NCBI RefSeq assembly: GCF_020682705.1
Contig: NZ_JAGTTN010000009.1
Coordinates: 62,001-126,000 of the forward strand
Direction: 5' to 3'
Origin: Microbacterium allomyrinae
Lineage (GTDB): Bacteria; Actinomycetota; Actinomycetes; Actinomycetales; Microbacteriaceae
Length of the DNA: 64,000 bases
Shown here: in pieces, positions 41,724-50,799 of the stretch
Position numbering within the stretch: position 1 is the first letter of the stretch
Layout: every line of letters begins with the position of its first letter
Translations under genes and position numbers: made by a program
Notes under the pieces: generated by a model
The model's input: the letters and a program-made list of their open reading frames with translations, nothing else
Database searches by the model: none
What the model was told of the DNA's origin: nothing

Positions 41724-42728
41724 ATGGCCGACGACAACACCAACATCCTGGGTCTTCAGACCAACACGGACCTGCTGTCCAACAACGACGTCCTCTCCAA
41801 CAACGACAACTCGACCGAGACTGACGTCGACGTCGATGTCGAGGACTCGCTGAACGACAACTCGACCGATGTCGATGTCGAAGACACCGCGAACGAAGAC
41901 TCCTACAACGACACCGAGGTCGACGTCGAGGACTCCTTCAACGAAGAGACCGAGATCGACACCGAGATCGACGTCGAGGACTCCTTCAACGAGACCGACA
42001 CCGAGGTCGACGTCGAGGTCGACGACTCGTTCAACGACGACCACTCGATCAACACCGACGTGGACGTCGACATCGAAGACTCGTTCAACACGCAGACGCT
42101 GAACGACCACTCGATCACCACGGGCGTGCGTCAGTACTCGACGGGCTTCCGCGACCTGAACCTCAGCGGTGCCGGCGGCGGCGCCGGTCTGCTCGGTGCG
42201 GGTGGAGGCGGCGCCTTCATCGACAACCGTGCGACGCAGGTCGACCAGTCGGTCAACCAGAACATCTGGACCGACAGCGGCGGCGGCAACGTCTTCCAGG
42301 TCTTCGGGCAGACGGCAGGCGTGGCATCCGGCGACGGTGCGATCGCAGCGGGCGACGACGTCGACATCGACAACTCGACCAACTGGGACATCGACGTCGA
42401 CATCGAGGACTCCTTCAACACGGACAACTCGGTCCAGGTCGAGATCGAGGACGCCTTCAACGACGACCACTCCACCGAGTGGGACGTGGAGCTGGACGAC
42501 TCGTTCAACACCGACAACTCGACGGACTTGGACGTCGAGATCGAGGACTCCTTCCAGGACAACTCGGTCGAGATCGAGGACTCGTTCCAGCAGGACAACT
42601 CGACCGAAGTCGACGTCGAGCTGGAGGACTCCTTCAACGAGTACGACACCGAGGTCGAGGTCGAACTCGAGAACGACGGCATCATCAACAGCCCCGGTGC
42701 CGAGCAGAACGAAGTCGATCTGTTCTGA
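41724..42728 (+). CDS. acidic repeat protein of the ini-like island
   Basis: This 334-residue protein is extremely acidic, with almost no Lys or Arg. It is built from about 13 units ending in [ED]D[ST][FLY][NQ], for example DVDVEDSLN, VEDSFN, VDDSFN and LEDSFN, spaced by alternating DV/TE stretches. In the middle (about residues 150-215) lies a glycine-rich segment and a module with NRATQVDQSVNQNIWTDSGG and VFGQTAGVASGDGAIAAGDD, which recurs in the gene at 47379. No signal peptide or helix is present. The ATG follows AAAGAAGATC. The repeats look fit for cation binding or for a long beta-structure. It heads a plus-strand operon with two dynamin-like GTPases. Confidence 0.8.
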   Translation: MADDNTNILGLQTNTDLLSNNDVLSNNDNSTETDVDVDVEDSLNDNSTDVDVEDTANEDSYNDTEVDVEDSFNEETEIDTEIDVEDSFNETDTEVDVEVDDSFNDDHSINTDVDVDIEDSFNTQTLNDHSITTGVRQYSTGFRDLNLSGAGGGAGLLGAGGGGAFIDNRATQVDQSVNQNIWTDSGGGNVFQVFGQTAGVASGDGAIAAGDDVDIDNSTNWDIDVDIEDSFNTDNSVQVEIEDAFNDDHSTEWDVELDDSFNTDNSTDLDVEIEDSFQDNSVEIEDSFQQDNSTEVDVELEDSFNEYDTEVEVELENDGIINSPGAEQNEVDLF

Positions 42729-42736
42729 TCCGGTTC

Positions 42737-42773
42737 GTGTGCGCCCGACCGCTCGACGCGGTCGGGCGCACAC
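42737..42773 (+). terminator. rho-independent-type terminator/attenuator after acidic repeat gene
   Basis: A perfect 16-bp stem with a TCGAC loop starts nine bases after the stop codon. It separates the repeat protein from the following small protein and GTPase genes, so the former could be made in excess. Confidence 0.85.
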
Positions 42774-42863
42774 GCACCCGTCCGCGCGAGTGGACGAGCA
42801 TACTGAGTAGCAGAGCAGGACGAGCAGGACCCTCGAGCACGACGTGGCGAGGAGGAGAGTGCG

Positions 42864-43166
42864 ATGGCCGAGAGCCGAGAGTGGGACGGTGCCGACGAGG
42901 CGCCGTTCGATGACGCGCTCGTGGACGGCGACGATCTGGTCGCCGGTGACGAACCGGCCGGCCAAGACGCGGCAGACGACCCGTTGCCCGCATCGTCGTT
43001 CGATGCGAGCATCGAAGAGTTCCGTTTCGGGAACTCGTTCTCGGAGGAGATCGAGAACGTGACCGCTTCGGACTGGGATGTCGACGCCGACCTGCTGTGG
43101 GGAGACGCGGGATCCTTCGACTCGGGTGCCGAACCGGACGCCACGGCGTTCGACTTCCCCGCCTGA
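42864..43166 (+). CDS. small acidic protein of the ini-like island
   Basis: This 100-residue protein is strongly acidic and rich in Asp, Glu, Ala and Ser. The ATG follows AGGAGG at a good distance, which makes it a real gene. It contains ASSFDASIEEFRFGNSFSEE and ENVTASDWDVDADLLWGDAGSFD, which echo the D-x-D and DSF motifs of the repeat protein upstream. There is no signal peptide, membrane helix or catalytic motif. It lies between the terminator and the first dynamin-like gene, 38 bases before the latter. I do not recognise a family; it may be an adaptor for the GTPases. Confidence 0.7.
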   Translation: MAESREWDGADEAPFDDALVDGDDLVAGDEPAGQDAADDPLPASSFDASIEEFRFGNSFSEEIENVTASDWDVDADLLWGDAGSFDSGAEPDATAFDFPA

Positions 43167-43204
43167 TCTCCCTCGCACCGCAGCGAAGCAAGGAGCCGCA
43201 ACCT

Positions 43205-45112
43205 TTGCCTGACGTCAACGATCCCGCCGCCGCGATCGGCACCGCCCTGGACCGGAGCGTCCACGAAGTGGCGGATGTCGACCTCATCGATCTGGTCGGA
43301 AAGGTCGGGAAGGCCGCCGCGCAGGCCGGGCGCCGAGACCTCGTCAGACGCCTCATCCAGACGCGCGACCGCCTGCGCGACCCCCATGTGCGAGTGATCA
43401 TCGTCGGGGAGTTCAAGCAGGGCAAGAGCAAGCTCGTCAACGCCCTCGTCAACGCCCCCGCCTGTCCCGTCGACGACGACATCGCCACCACCGTTCCGAC
43501 CATCGTCGGCTATGCGCCCGAGCCGTCCGCGACCGTGCTGGTGCAGCCCGAGGGGGAAGAGAAGGGCGAGCCCCAGCGCAAGGTCATCCCGATCACCGAA
43601 CTCGCCGAGTACGTCTCGGCCAAGGGCAACCCCGACAACGTCCGGCGCATCGTCTCGGCCGAGGTGCTGCTGCCTCGCGAGATCCTGCGCGGCGGACTGC
43701 GCATCGTCGATTCACCGGGCGTGGGCGGCCTCGACTCGCGCAGCGCGCTGCTCACCCTCTCCGCGCTCTCGAGCGCGCACGCGGTCATCCTGGTCTCGGA
43801 CGCCTCGCAGGAGTACACCGAACCCGAGATGCAGTTCCTACGCCATGCGATGCGTGTCTCGCCGAACGTCGCCGCCGTGCTCGCGAAGACCGATCTCTAC
43901 CCTTCGTGGCGTGAGATCGAACAGATCGACAAGGATCACCTGGCCCGTATCGGAGAGATCCCGATCTTCTCCGTGTCGAGCGATCTGCGTCTTCTCGCCG
44001 CCGACACGCGCGATGCCGAGCTCAATGACGAATCCGGATTCCCCGCGCTCGTCACGCATCTGAGACACCAGATCCTCGAGCGCGCCGAAGACATCCACGA
44101 GCGAAGCGCCATGCACGACCTCGCATCGGTCGTCGATCAGCTGACGATCACCCTGCGCTCGGAGTTGACGGCGCTCGTCGATCCGGAAGAGAGCCCGCGG
44201 CTGATCGTCCAGCTCGAAGAGGCGAAGGCGCGCGCGGACGAGTTCCGCAGCCGCTCCGCGCGCTGGCAGGTCACGCTCACCGACGGCGTCGCGGATCTGA
44301 TCGCCGACATGGAGCACGATCTGCGCGATCGGCTGCGCAAGGTGCAACGCGAGGCCGAGGCCTCCATCGATGCCGGCGACCCGGGCCCGATCTGGGACAG
44401 CATCACCGACTGGCTGAACGAGCGGGTCTCTTCGGCCGTGTCGGAGACCTTCGTCTGGACCGACGAGCGCGCGCGCTGGCTGTCGGAGCAGGTCGCCGAG
44501 CTGTTCATGGAGGGCGAGGAGAGCATCCCCGCGATCGACGTCGCAGACGCGGCCGGCGTCCTCGATCCGGTCGACGCGATCAGCGGCCTCGACGAAGGAC
44601 GCATGAGCGCCGCGGAGAAGATCTTCATCGGGGTGCGCGGCTCCTACGGCGGAGTGCTCATGGTCGGCCTCGCGACGGGGCTCATCGGGCTGCCGCTGAT
44701 CAACCCGCTCTCGCTGCTCGCGGGCATCGTCGTCGGACGCCGTGCCTTCCGCGAAGACATGGGCGCGCGGCTCACTCGGCGCCAGGCCGAGGCCAAGAAC
44801 ATCGTGCGACGCCATATCGACGAAGTGGTCTTCCAGGCCGGCAAGCAGCTCAAGGACCGGCTGCGGCTCGTCCAGCGCGCGGCCCGCGATCACTTCGGTG
44901 CGCTGGCCGACGAACTGCACCGCTCGTTCACCGAGGCGATGAGCGCCGCCAAGCAGGCGGCCGGCATCGACAGCGGAAAGCGGGACGAGCGCATCAAGGT
45001 GCTGCGGGTGCAGCTGCGCCAGCTCGATGCGCTCCGGTCGCGGATATCGGCGCCCGTCCCGCAGGAGCAGGCAGCGATCGGCATGCAGGAGCCGGCGGCG
45101 ATCAGCCGATGA
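43205..45112 (+). CDS. dynamin-like GTPase (IniA-like)
   Basis: This 635-residue large GTPase has G1 GEFKQGKSKLVNAL (residues 68-81), G2 TTVPT, G3 DSPGVGG (169-175) and G4 LAKTD (226-230). A long helical part follows (EEAKARADEFRSRSARWQ, bundle signalling element) and a hydrophobic paddle at about residues 482-512 (VLMVGLATGLIGLPLINPLSLLAGIVVG) for insertion in the membrane. This is the layout of bacterial dynamin-like proteins and of IniA from the mycobacterial iniBAC operon. The start is a TTG at 43205 after AAGGAG; the frame is open further upstream through the small protein gene. A second GTPase gene follows after 13 bases, and the two probably work as a pair. Confidence 0.85.
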   Translation: MPDVNDPAAAIGTALDRSVHEVADVDLIDLVGKVGKAAAQAGRRDLVRRLIQTRDRLRDPHVRVIIVGEFKQGKSKLVNALVNAPACPVDDDIATTVPTIVGYAPEPSATVLVQPEGEEKGEPQRKVIPITELAEYVSAKGNPDNVRRIVSAEVLLPREILRGGLRIVDSPGVGGLDSRSALLTLSALSSAHAVILVSDASQEYTEPEMQFLRHAMRVSPNVAAVLAKTDLYPSWREIEQIDKDHLARIGEIPIFSVSSDLRLLAADTRDAELNDESGFPALVTHLRHQILERAEDIHERSAMHDLASVVDQLTITLRSELTALVDPEESPRLIVQLEEAKARADEFRSRSARWQVTLTDGVADLIADMEHDLRDRLRKVQREAEASIDAGDPGPIWDSITDWLNERVSSAVSETFVWTDERARWLSEQVAELFMEGEESIPAIDVADAAGVLDPVDAISGLDEGRMSAAEKIFIGVRGSYGGVLMVGLATGLIGLPLINPLSLLAGIVVGRRAFREDMGARLTRRQAEAKNIVRRHIDEVVFQAGKQLKDRLRLVQRAARDHFGALADELHRSFTEAMSAAKQAAGIDSGKRDERIKVLRVQLRQLDALRSRISAPVPQEQAAIGMQEPAAISR

Positions 45113-45125
45113 GAGGGGTTTCGCA

Positions 45126-46634
45126 ATGAACGAACCCGCCATCGCCGACGCACGTCGACTCGCGAGAGACGCGCTCGCCCTGTACGAAGACGATCCCGCT
45201 GCCGAGATCATCCGCGCGTACGAGCGGAGGCTGCAGGGCCCGTTGCGCATCGCCGTGGCCGGCATGGTCAAGGCCGGCAAATCCACGCTGCTCAACGCGC
45301 TGCTGGGCGAGTCCATCGCCGCGACGGATGCCGGGGAGTGCACGCGCGTGGTCACCTGGTACCGGCGAGCGAGCACACCGAGCATCACGCTCCATCCGCA
45401 CGAGGGCCCGCCGCGTCGGCTGCGCTTCCAGCGTGAAGAGGGCCGAGTCGTGATCGATCTGGGCTCGACGACCGCCGACGAGGTCGCGTGGATCGACGTC
45501 GGCTGGCCGTCCGAGAGCCTGCGCTCGCTCATCCTGATCGACACCCCGGGGATCGCGTCGCTGTCCCCCGAGGTCTCCGCACGGGCGACGTCCTTTCTCA
45601 CGCAGAACAGCACGGCATCGGCTGCCGACGCGGTCATCTACCTCATGCGGCATCTGCACTCTTCCGACCGGCACTTCCTCGAGTCGTTCCGCGACGCCGC
45701 GCTCGGCGGATCCCTCACCGTGAATGCGGTCGCTGTGCTCTCTCGAGCCGATGAGATCGGCGCGGCACGCATCGACTCGCTGTTGTCGGCCGGGCAGGTG
45801 GCGCAGCGCTACGCGAGTGACGGGGACCTGCACTCGCTCGTGCTCGACGTCATCCCCGTCGCGGGTCTCGTCGCGGAGGCTGCCCGCACGCTCCGCGAAG
45901 ACGAGTTCCGCGCGCTCAGCGAGGTTGCGAGTCTCGAGCGCGGAGCGAGGGAGAAACTGCTCCTGTCGGCCGATCGATTCGCGAGGCCGTCGGATGCCAC
46001 GGCGCTGAGCGAGGCGACCCGACGCGAGCTGCTGTCGCGCTTCGGGCTGTTCGGCATACGACTCTCGGCCGCGCTCATCCGAGGCGGCGCGAAGACCTCG
46101 ACGGCGCTCGCCGAAGGTCTCATCGGGCAGAGCGGGCTCAACGCTCTGCAGGCGACCATGACCGACCATTTTCGTGCGCGCGCCGACACGCTCAAGGTGT
46201 ACGGCGTGCTTCCCGGCCTGGAACAGGTGCTTCGCGATCGGCCGCGACCGGGCAGCGCGGCGCTTCTGGCCGAGATCGAGCGCATCTTCGCGACGACGCA
46301 CTCATTGCGCGAGTTGGCCGCGCTCTCGCGGACTCGCGCGGGCGGTTACCCGCTCCCGGCGCAACGGCTCCTGGAAGCGGAGCGGATCGTCGGCGGGAGC
46401 GGCTCGTCGGTCGCGATACGACTGAGCCTGGACGATGCCGCGGACGGTGAGACGGTCCGCATGCGCGCCGACGAGCTGCTCACGCAATGGCGAAACCTCG
46501 CCGAGTCGCCCCTCACCCCACGGGGTGCCGTGGGACTCTGCCACATCGTCATTCGCAGCCTGGAGCAGATCGCGTCAGACGACGGGCGGAGCGTCGCCCT
46601 TCTGATGGGGAACGATGTCGTGTCTCCGCGCTGA
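45126..46634 (+). CDS. dynamin-like GTPase (IniC-like)
   Basis: This 502-residue GTPase is the shorter partner of the preceding gene. It has G1 AGMVKAGKSTLLNALLG (residues 45-61), a Thr-containing G2 region near GECTRVVTW, G3 LIDTPG (137-142) and G4 LSRADE (205-210). Long helices follow, but no marked membrane paddle. In mycobacteria IniC is likewise smaller than IniA and lacks a clear membrane segment. The ATG lies 13 bases after the upstream stop. Its 3' end overlaps the convergent gene at 46575 by 60 bases. Confidence 0.83.
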   Translation: MNEPAIADARRLARDALALYEDDPAAEIIRAYERRLQGPLRIAVAGMVKAGKSTLLNALLGESIAATDAGECTRVVTWYRRASTPSITLHPHEGPPRRLRFQREEGRVVIDLGSTTADEVAWIDVGWPSESLRSLILIDTPGIASLSPEVSARATSFLTQNSTASAADAVIYLMRHLHSSDRHFLESFRDAALGGSLTVNAVAVLSRADEIGAARIDSLLSAGQVAQRYASDGDLHSLVLDVIPVAGLVAEAARTLREDEFRALSEVASLERGAREKLLLSADRFARPSDATALSEATRRELLSRFGLFGIRLSAALIRGGAKTSTALAEGLIGQSGLNALQATMTDHFRARADTLKVYGVLPGLEQVLRDRPRPGSAALLAEIERIFATTHSLRELAALSRTRAGGYPLPAQRLLEAERIVGGSGSSVAIRLSLDDAADGETVRMRADELLTQWRNLAESPLTPRGAVGLCHIVIRSLEQIASDDGRSVALLMGNDVVSPR

Positions 46635-47372
46635 CCACGCGATCGCCTTCGGCATCACCGACGACAGCAGCGCGAGCAGCACCAGCGCGCACTGAGCGGC
46701 GAGGATCAGTCGCAGCGGTGCGGCGCGTTCCCCCGTCAGCGCGAGATCGAGGGCGATCACGAGTGTGAGCACCTGGATCACCAAAGTCAGCAGCTGCCAC
46801 CACCGCATTTTGGGGCGGCGGCCCATGAACGACACCAGCAGCGTGATCTGCACGAGCAGCACCCCGACGAGAATCCCGAACACGGACCAGAAGATGATGT
46901 CGGCGGCGGTCGTGTAGGTCTGGTCGTTCCGCGCGGGGTCGACGGTCTTCACCGCCTCGGCGATCAGCGGCAGCTGCTCTCTGCGGATGATGAAGCTGTA
47001 CACCACTCCGAACCCGCCGACGGCGAAGCTCAGGATCCAGAAGAGCTGAGTCATGCGGATCGAGAACGGCGGCGTGAGCTTGGTGAGCACGGGGGCCGCG
47101 TTCGCGCTGGCGAGCGTCGGCCGCGCGGGCGGTGCTTTCGGCGGTCCGGACGGAGGGGGAGCAGGCGGAAGAGCCGGGGCGGGAACGACCGCGGATCTCG
47201 AAGCGGGAGGTGGAAAGGCAGGGGCCGGAACGACCGCGGACGTCGGAGGCGGGGGTGGAAGGGCGGGAGTCCTCGGGGCTGACGCCGGCCGGGCCGCAGC
47301 CGGAACCGCAGCGTCCGTGGGACGCTGCGGTTGTACGGCAGGCGGACGAGCCTGGGATGACGGGTCGACCAC
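46575..47372 (-). CDS. Pro-rich four-helix membrane protein of the ini-like island
   Basis: This 265-residue protein has a Pro/Ala-rich, repetitive cytoplasmic N terminus (about 1-95, with SAVVPAPA units) and four membrane helices: FWILSFAVGGFGVVYSFII, DIIFWSVFGILVGVLLVQI, LLTLVIQVLTLVIALDL and LILAAQCALVLLALLSSV. I do not recognise a family. It begins at a GTG six bases downstream of the IniB-like gene's stop on the same strand, so the two are co-transcribed. Its last 60 bases overlap the end of the convergent IniC-like gene. It could anchor or organise the dynamin-like proteins at the membrane. Confidence 0.7.
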   Translation of the reverse strand: MVDPSSQARPPAVQPQRPTDAAVPAAARPASAPRTPALPPPPPTSAVVPAPAFPPPASRSAVVPAPALPPAPPPSGPPKAPPARPTLASANAAPVLTKLTPPFSIRMTQLFWILSFAVGGFGVVYSFIIRREQLPLIAEAVKTVDPARNDQTYTTAADIIFWSVFGILVGVLLVQITLLVSFMGRRPKMRWWQLLTLVIQVLTLVIALDLALTGERAAPLRLILAAQCALVLLALLSSVMPKAIAWSARRHDIVPHQKGDAPPVV

Positions 47373-47378
47373 CGTCGC

Positions 47379-48161
47379 CTACTGCTCCTCGCTCATTTCG
47401 TCCACGTACGGGACCTCTTCGACGATCGCGGGCTCGGTGGGTTCGCTCCAGACGGCCTCGTCGACTTCCGCAGCGGCTGCCGGCTCGACGGGCGCCTGCG
47501 CGACCGTCTCCACCACGTCCGCCGCCTCCTGCGGCACACCCGCGTCCACGGCGGCATCGAGTTGCTCGACCGGCGGCGTCGCAGCATCCTCGAGCGGTTC
47601 CGGCGCCTCCTCGGCGAGTTCCTCGAGGTCCGGCTCGGCGTCTGTCGTGCCGGCCTCGGCGTCCGCCACGGCGTCGTCGATGAGGCCGGCGACCAGCGGA
47701 TCGGTGTCGTCCTCGGCCGCGTCGTCCGGCGGTGCGCCGGTCGTCGTGACATCGTCTCCGGCCGCGATCGAGTCGTCGCCCGATGCGACGCCTGCGGTCT
47801 GGTCGAAGACCTGGGTGACGTCGCCGCCCTCGGTCCAGATGTTCTGGTTCACGGACTGGTCGACGATCGTCGCGCGATTGTCGATCATGGTCCAGTTCGT
47901 GGTGATCCGGGTGATCTCGTTCACGACGTCGTTGTGGTTCGACGGCGGGGACGGCGGGTTCACCTTTGGGGCTACATCCGCCCGGTCGTAGATGACCGGG
48001 GCGACGGCGCGCACATCGTCTGCGCAGACGTCGGACAGCTTGTTCTTCGCAAGCGTGGTCTCGGGATCCTGCTTGAGCGCTTCGAGCGCTGCAGGATCAC
48101 GGAGCAGGCTGAGGATGAACTCAATAATCGAGTTGGCGACAGTCGCCAATGGCGTGGTCAT
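47379..48161 (-). CDS. IniB-like protein with N-terminal IniB domain
   Basis: This 260-residue protein begins with an amphipathic helix pattern, TVANSIIEFILSLLRDPAALEALKQDPE, typical of the IniB N-terminal domain of mycobacteria and other Actinobacteria. It continues with NRATIVDQSVNQNIWTEGG and VFDQTAGVASGDDSIAAGDDV, the module also present in the acidic repeat protein at 41724. The C-terminal half is acidic, rich in Ala, Glu and Pro, and probably disordered. GGAGGT precedes the ATG. It lacks the Gly-rich body of mycobacterial IniB. By homology it is a secreted or envelope-associated stress protein, although no classical signal peptide is seen. Confidence 0.8.
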   Translation of the reverse strand: MTTPLATVANSIIEFILSLLRDPAALEALKQDPETTLAKNKLSDVCADDVRAVAPVIYDRADVAPKVNPPSPPSNHNDVVNEITRITTNWTMIDNRATIVDQSVNQNIWTEGGDVTQVFDQTAGVASGDDSIAAGDDVTTTGAPPDDAAEDDTDPLVAGLIDDAVADAEAGTTDAEPDLEELAEEAPEPLEDAATPPVEQLDAAVDAGVPQEAADVVETVAQAPVEPAAAAEVDEAVWSEPTEPAIVEEVPYVDEMSEEQ

Positions 48162-48226
48162 GTGACGACACCTCCGCGGTTCGTTTTGATGGCGATTGAT
48201 TCAGGATAGGTCTGTCGTGTTTCGGA

Positions 48227-48250
48227 AGCATCGGGGGTTCCCCCGATGCT
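48227..48250 (-). terminator. terminator between LuxR-type regulator and IniB-like gene
   Basis: A perfect 10-bp stem with a four-base loop lies 20 bases beyond the stop of the regulator gene. It also sits in the promoter region of the IniB-like gene, so it may double as a regulatory site. Confidence 0.65.
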
Positions 48251-48270
48251 CCGGGGGTGGGGGTGCGGGG

Positions 48271-50799
48271 TCATGCACCGGCCGCCTCTCGGCCGGGTGA
48301 ACCGGCCAGTGCTGGGGCATCCTCCAGCGCTATGCGGAGCTTGGAGAGAAGGTCTGATCTCGACGTGGCGTCGAGGCGCCGGCGGATGTGAGCGATGTGA
48401 TGCTCGGCCGTGCGCGGCGAGATGAAGATGGCTGCACCGATCTCGGCGTAGGTCTTTCCCTGCAGGACCAGCTCGGCGACCTCGCGCTCGCGTTCGCTGA
48501 GCAGACCGTCCGTCACAGCCTCCGGCGTCTCGTTGCCATCCCCTGCCGGGTCGGCCGAGCGCGCGTTGTCGCGCGGGTGCAGCTCGCGCGCGCAGGCGAG
48601 CAGTCGCGCGATCACCCGGCGATCCTCCGAGCGCCCGGCGCCGTGCCCGGCCAGCCGTGCGCCGTCCCACGCGAGACCCACCGTGGCGAGGCCGCGCGCA
48701 GCGGCCTCGACCGCGTCGGGGTCGACCGTGCCCGCGAGCACCGATGTCCAGACCCGCCCGGCTCCGGCCATGCGGGCGGCGAGACGGTTGTGCGGCGCTG
48801 CCGCGACGAGCGCCCGTGCGTGGGGCGCGAGGGCCTCGGGCTGATTCAGGAGGATGCCCCGCTGTATGCCCGCCCAGTGCAGGGGAGCCGACCAGGCAGC
48901 CGGCTCTCCGAGATCGGCGACGAGTCGGAGGGCGCGCTCGAACGGCACGCGCATGCGGTCGGCATCGCCCAGCCGTGCGGCAGCGATGACGAGCTCGCCG
49001 AGCGGCAGGAGCGTGTACAGGTCGGGCTCGGTGCGCGTGATGCGCGCTCGCGAGGCCTCCCAGGCCGCAGCGAGGCCGGCGGCGTCGTCGTAGCGGCGAG
49101 CGAGGCCGATCGTGATCGTCGCGGCGAAGGCGTCGTCGCGAGGGGAGAGCACGCCGCTCTCGGTCGCGCGATCCAATGCGGCTCGCGCGTCGGCGGGGTG
49201 TTCGCGCTGGAGGGCGATCCAGGCCGACCACAGGCTCAGCCGCGCCGTGCGATGGGGGCCGCCCTGCTGGGCATGCAGCGCATCGTCGACGATCGTCTGC
49301 GCCGTCTTGAGATCGCCCAGTCCGATCGCCGCCGCCGCCGCGATCACCGCGGGCAGCTCGACCGCGGGGCCGGCATCGGCTGACGCCGTGTACAACTCGG
49401 ATGCCCGTTGCAGGTCCGGCAGCGCGGTCGCTTCGGCCGCGGTCGACAGTGTCGCCGTCAGGCCGCGGTCCCACAGTTCGTAGGCCGTGCGCAGCGTCGA
49501 CGGCGACGCGGCCTGGGACGGCTCGGACGCAGCTTCCGCTCCTTCCACCCTCCCGGCGCCGAGTGCCGCGAGGCGGGCGCGCGTCTGTGCGCCGATGCCG
49601 CACGCGCGCACCGATCGATAGGTGTCGTCGGCGAGCTGCATCATTCCTCTGTCGGCCCATACTGCGGCCGACAGGTCGCTGAGCCGGCCGACGGACGTGG
49701 GGGGAGCGGCCGCCAGCCGGGTGTCCAGGAGCACCCCGGCCTCGTCGAGCCGTCCCAGCGCCCAGGCCGCATACGCGCGGTCCTCGGCGAGCAGGTCGGG
49801 CTCGGCGCCGCACGCCAGGGCGAGGTCGAAGAGCGTGTTCGCGAGGGCGGGATCCTGCGGAAGCAACTCCGGCGCGCGGGCGGCCAGGGCATCCGCTATC
49901 CGGGCGTCCTTGACGCCGTCGAGACTCCGGAGCAGTCGCTCATCGTGCAGCTCCGTTGCGGATGCGGACCGGATGATGTGGATCATCCGAGTCACGGGGG
50001 CGACCGCGCGGACGGCGTCGGCGATGACGGGCGCGGGGTGGCCGTCATCCATGAGGAGGCCCTCGGCGTATCCCTCCCACAGCAGCGCGTCGACATCGTC
50101 GGGCCGAGTCGCGGCATCCGTCGCCGAGGAGAGCCCGAGCGAGAGATCGTCGACGAGGCTCCGCAACGCCGGGCGCACCGACATCAGGCGGTGCAGGATA
50201 CGGGGTCGCAGAGCATCGCGCAGCGTCCGGTGGGCGGGGTCGTTTCGGCAGTCGTCCGCGTCGTGCATGTCGAGGCATCCGTGAACGAGCCATGTGATGC
50301 CGCCCGTGAGCTGCAGGACGGCTTCTTCGCAGCGGCCATCCAGTTCGTCGCCCGCTTCTTCGCGCAGCCCGTGCCGGGTCACGTCACCCAGCAGGATCGT
50401 GCGATGGCTGCGCTCGAGCGCCAGAACCAGAGCGCCCAGCTGTGGCCCCGCGGGCCAGGTCCGCGCGGCGACGAGGAGTCCGGCATCGGGGTCCTCGGCG
50501 CGGTGTGCGAGGGCGATCAGTCGATCATCCGTGAGCAGCTGCGCGTCGTCGACCAGCAGCACCGCCTCTGCCGGTATCTCATCGACATCGGTGCCCTCGC
50601 GCAGCCAGATCGTATCGGTGCCCTCGTCCTCGAGCAGCAGGGCGAGGCGGTGCAGCATCGTGGTCTTGCCGGAGCCCGCGCTTCCGGAGATGACCGCCCT
50701 CGCGGCTTCACCCGGGAAGCGGAACGCATCGAGCTCGGCGCTGGTGCGCGCGAGCGGCCGGACATGGGGCTCGGTGAACGTGGGTATCGACGACATCAC
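48271..50799 (-). CDS. large LuxR-family regulator with ATPase domain (IniR-like)
   Basis: This 842-residue MalT/STAND-type regulator has Walker A SGSAGSGKTTMLHRL (about residues 38-52), Walker B VLLVDDAQLL (about 79-88), a long helical repeat region that may bind an inducer, and a C-terminal LuxR helix-turn-helix (LLSEREREVAELVLQGKTYAEIGAAIFISPRT, in two pieces, last 70 residues). Its position next to an IniB-like gene and two dynamin-like genes parallels IniR of mycobacteria, which activates iniBAC under cell-wall stress. It shares a four-base overlap with the Hsp70-like gene upstream (50796-50799), so regulator and sensor candidate are produced together. Confidence 0.85.
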   Translation of the reverse strand: MMSSIPTFTEPHVRPLARTSAELDAFRFPGEAARAVISGSAGSGKTTMLHRLALLLEDEGTDTIWLREGTDVDEIPAEAVLLVDDAQLLTDDRLIALAHRAEDPDAGLLVAARTWPAGPQLGALVLALERSHRTILLGDVTRHGLREEAGDELDGRCEEAVLQLTGGITWLVHGCLDMHDADDCRNDPAHRTLRDALRPRILHRLMSVRPALRSLVDDLSLGLSSATDAATRPDDVDALLWEGYAEGLLMDDGHPAPVIADAVRAVAPVTRMIHIIRSASATELHDERLLRSLDGVKDARIADALAARAPELLPQDPALANTLFDLALACGAEPDLLAEDRAYAAWALGRLDEAGVLLDTRLAAAPPTSVGRLSDLSAAVWADRGMMQLADDTYRSVRACGIGAQTRARLAALGAGRVEGAEAASEPSQAASPSTLRTAYELWDRGLTATLSTAAEATALPDLQRASELYTASADAGPAVELPAVIAAAAAIGLGDLKTAQTIVDDALHAQQGGPHRTARLSLWSAWIALQREHPADARAALDRATESGVLSPRDDAFAATITIGLARRYDDAAGLAAAWEASRARITRTEPDLYTLLPLGELVIAAARLGDADRMRVPFERALRLVADLGEPAAWSAPLHWAGIQRGILLNQPEALAPHARALVAAAPHNRLAARMAGAGRVWTSVLAGTVDPDAVEAAARGLATVGLAWDGARLAGHGAGRSEDRRVIARLLACARELHPRDNARSADPAGDGNETPEAVTDGLLSEREREVAELVLQGKTYAEIGAAIFISPRTAEHHIAHIRRRLDATSRSDLLSKLRIALEDAPALAGSPGREAAGA

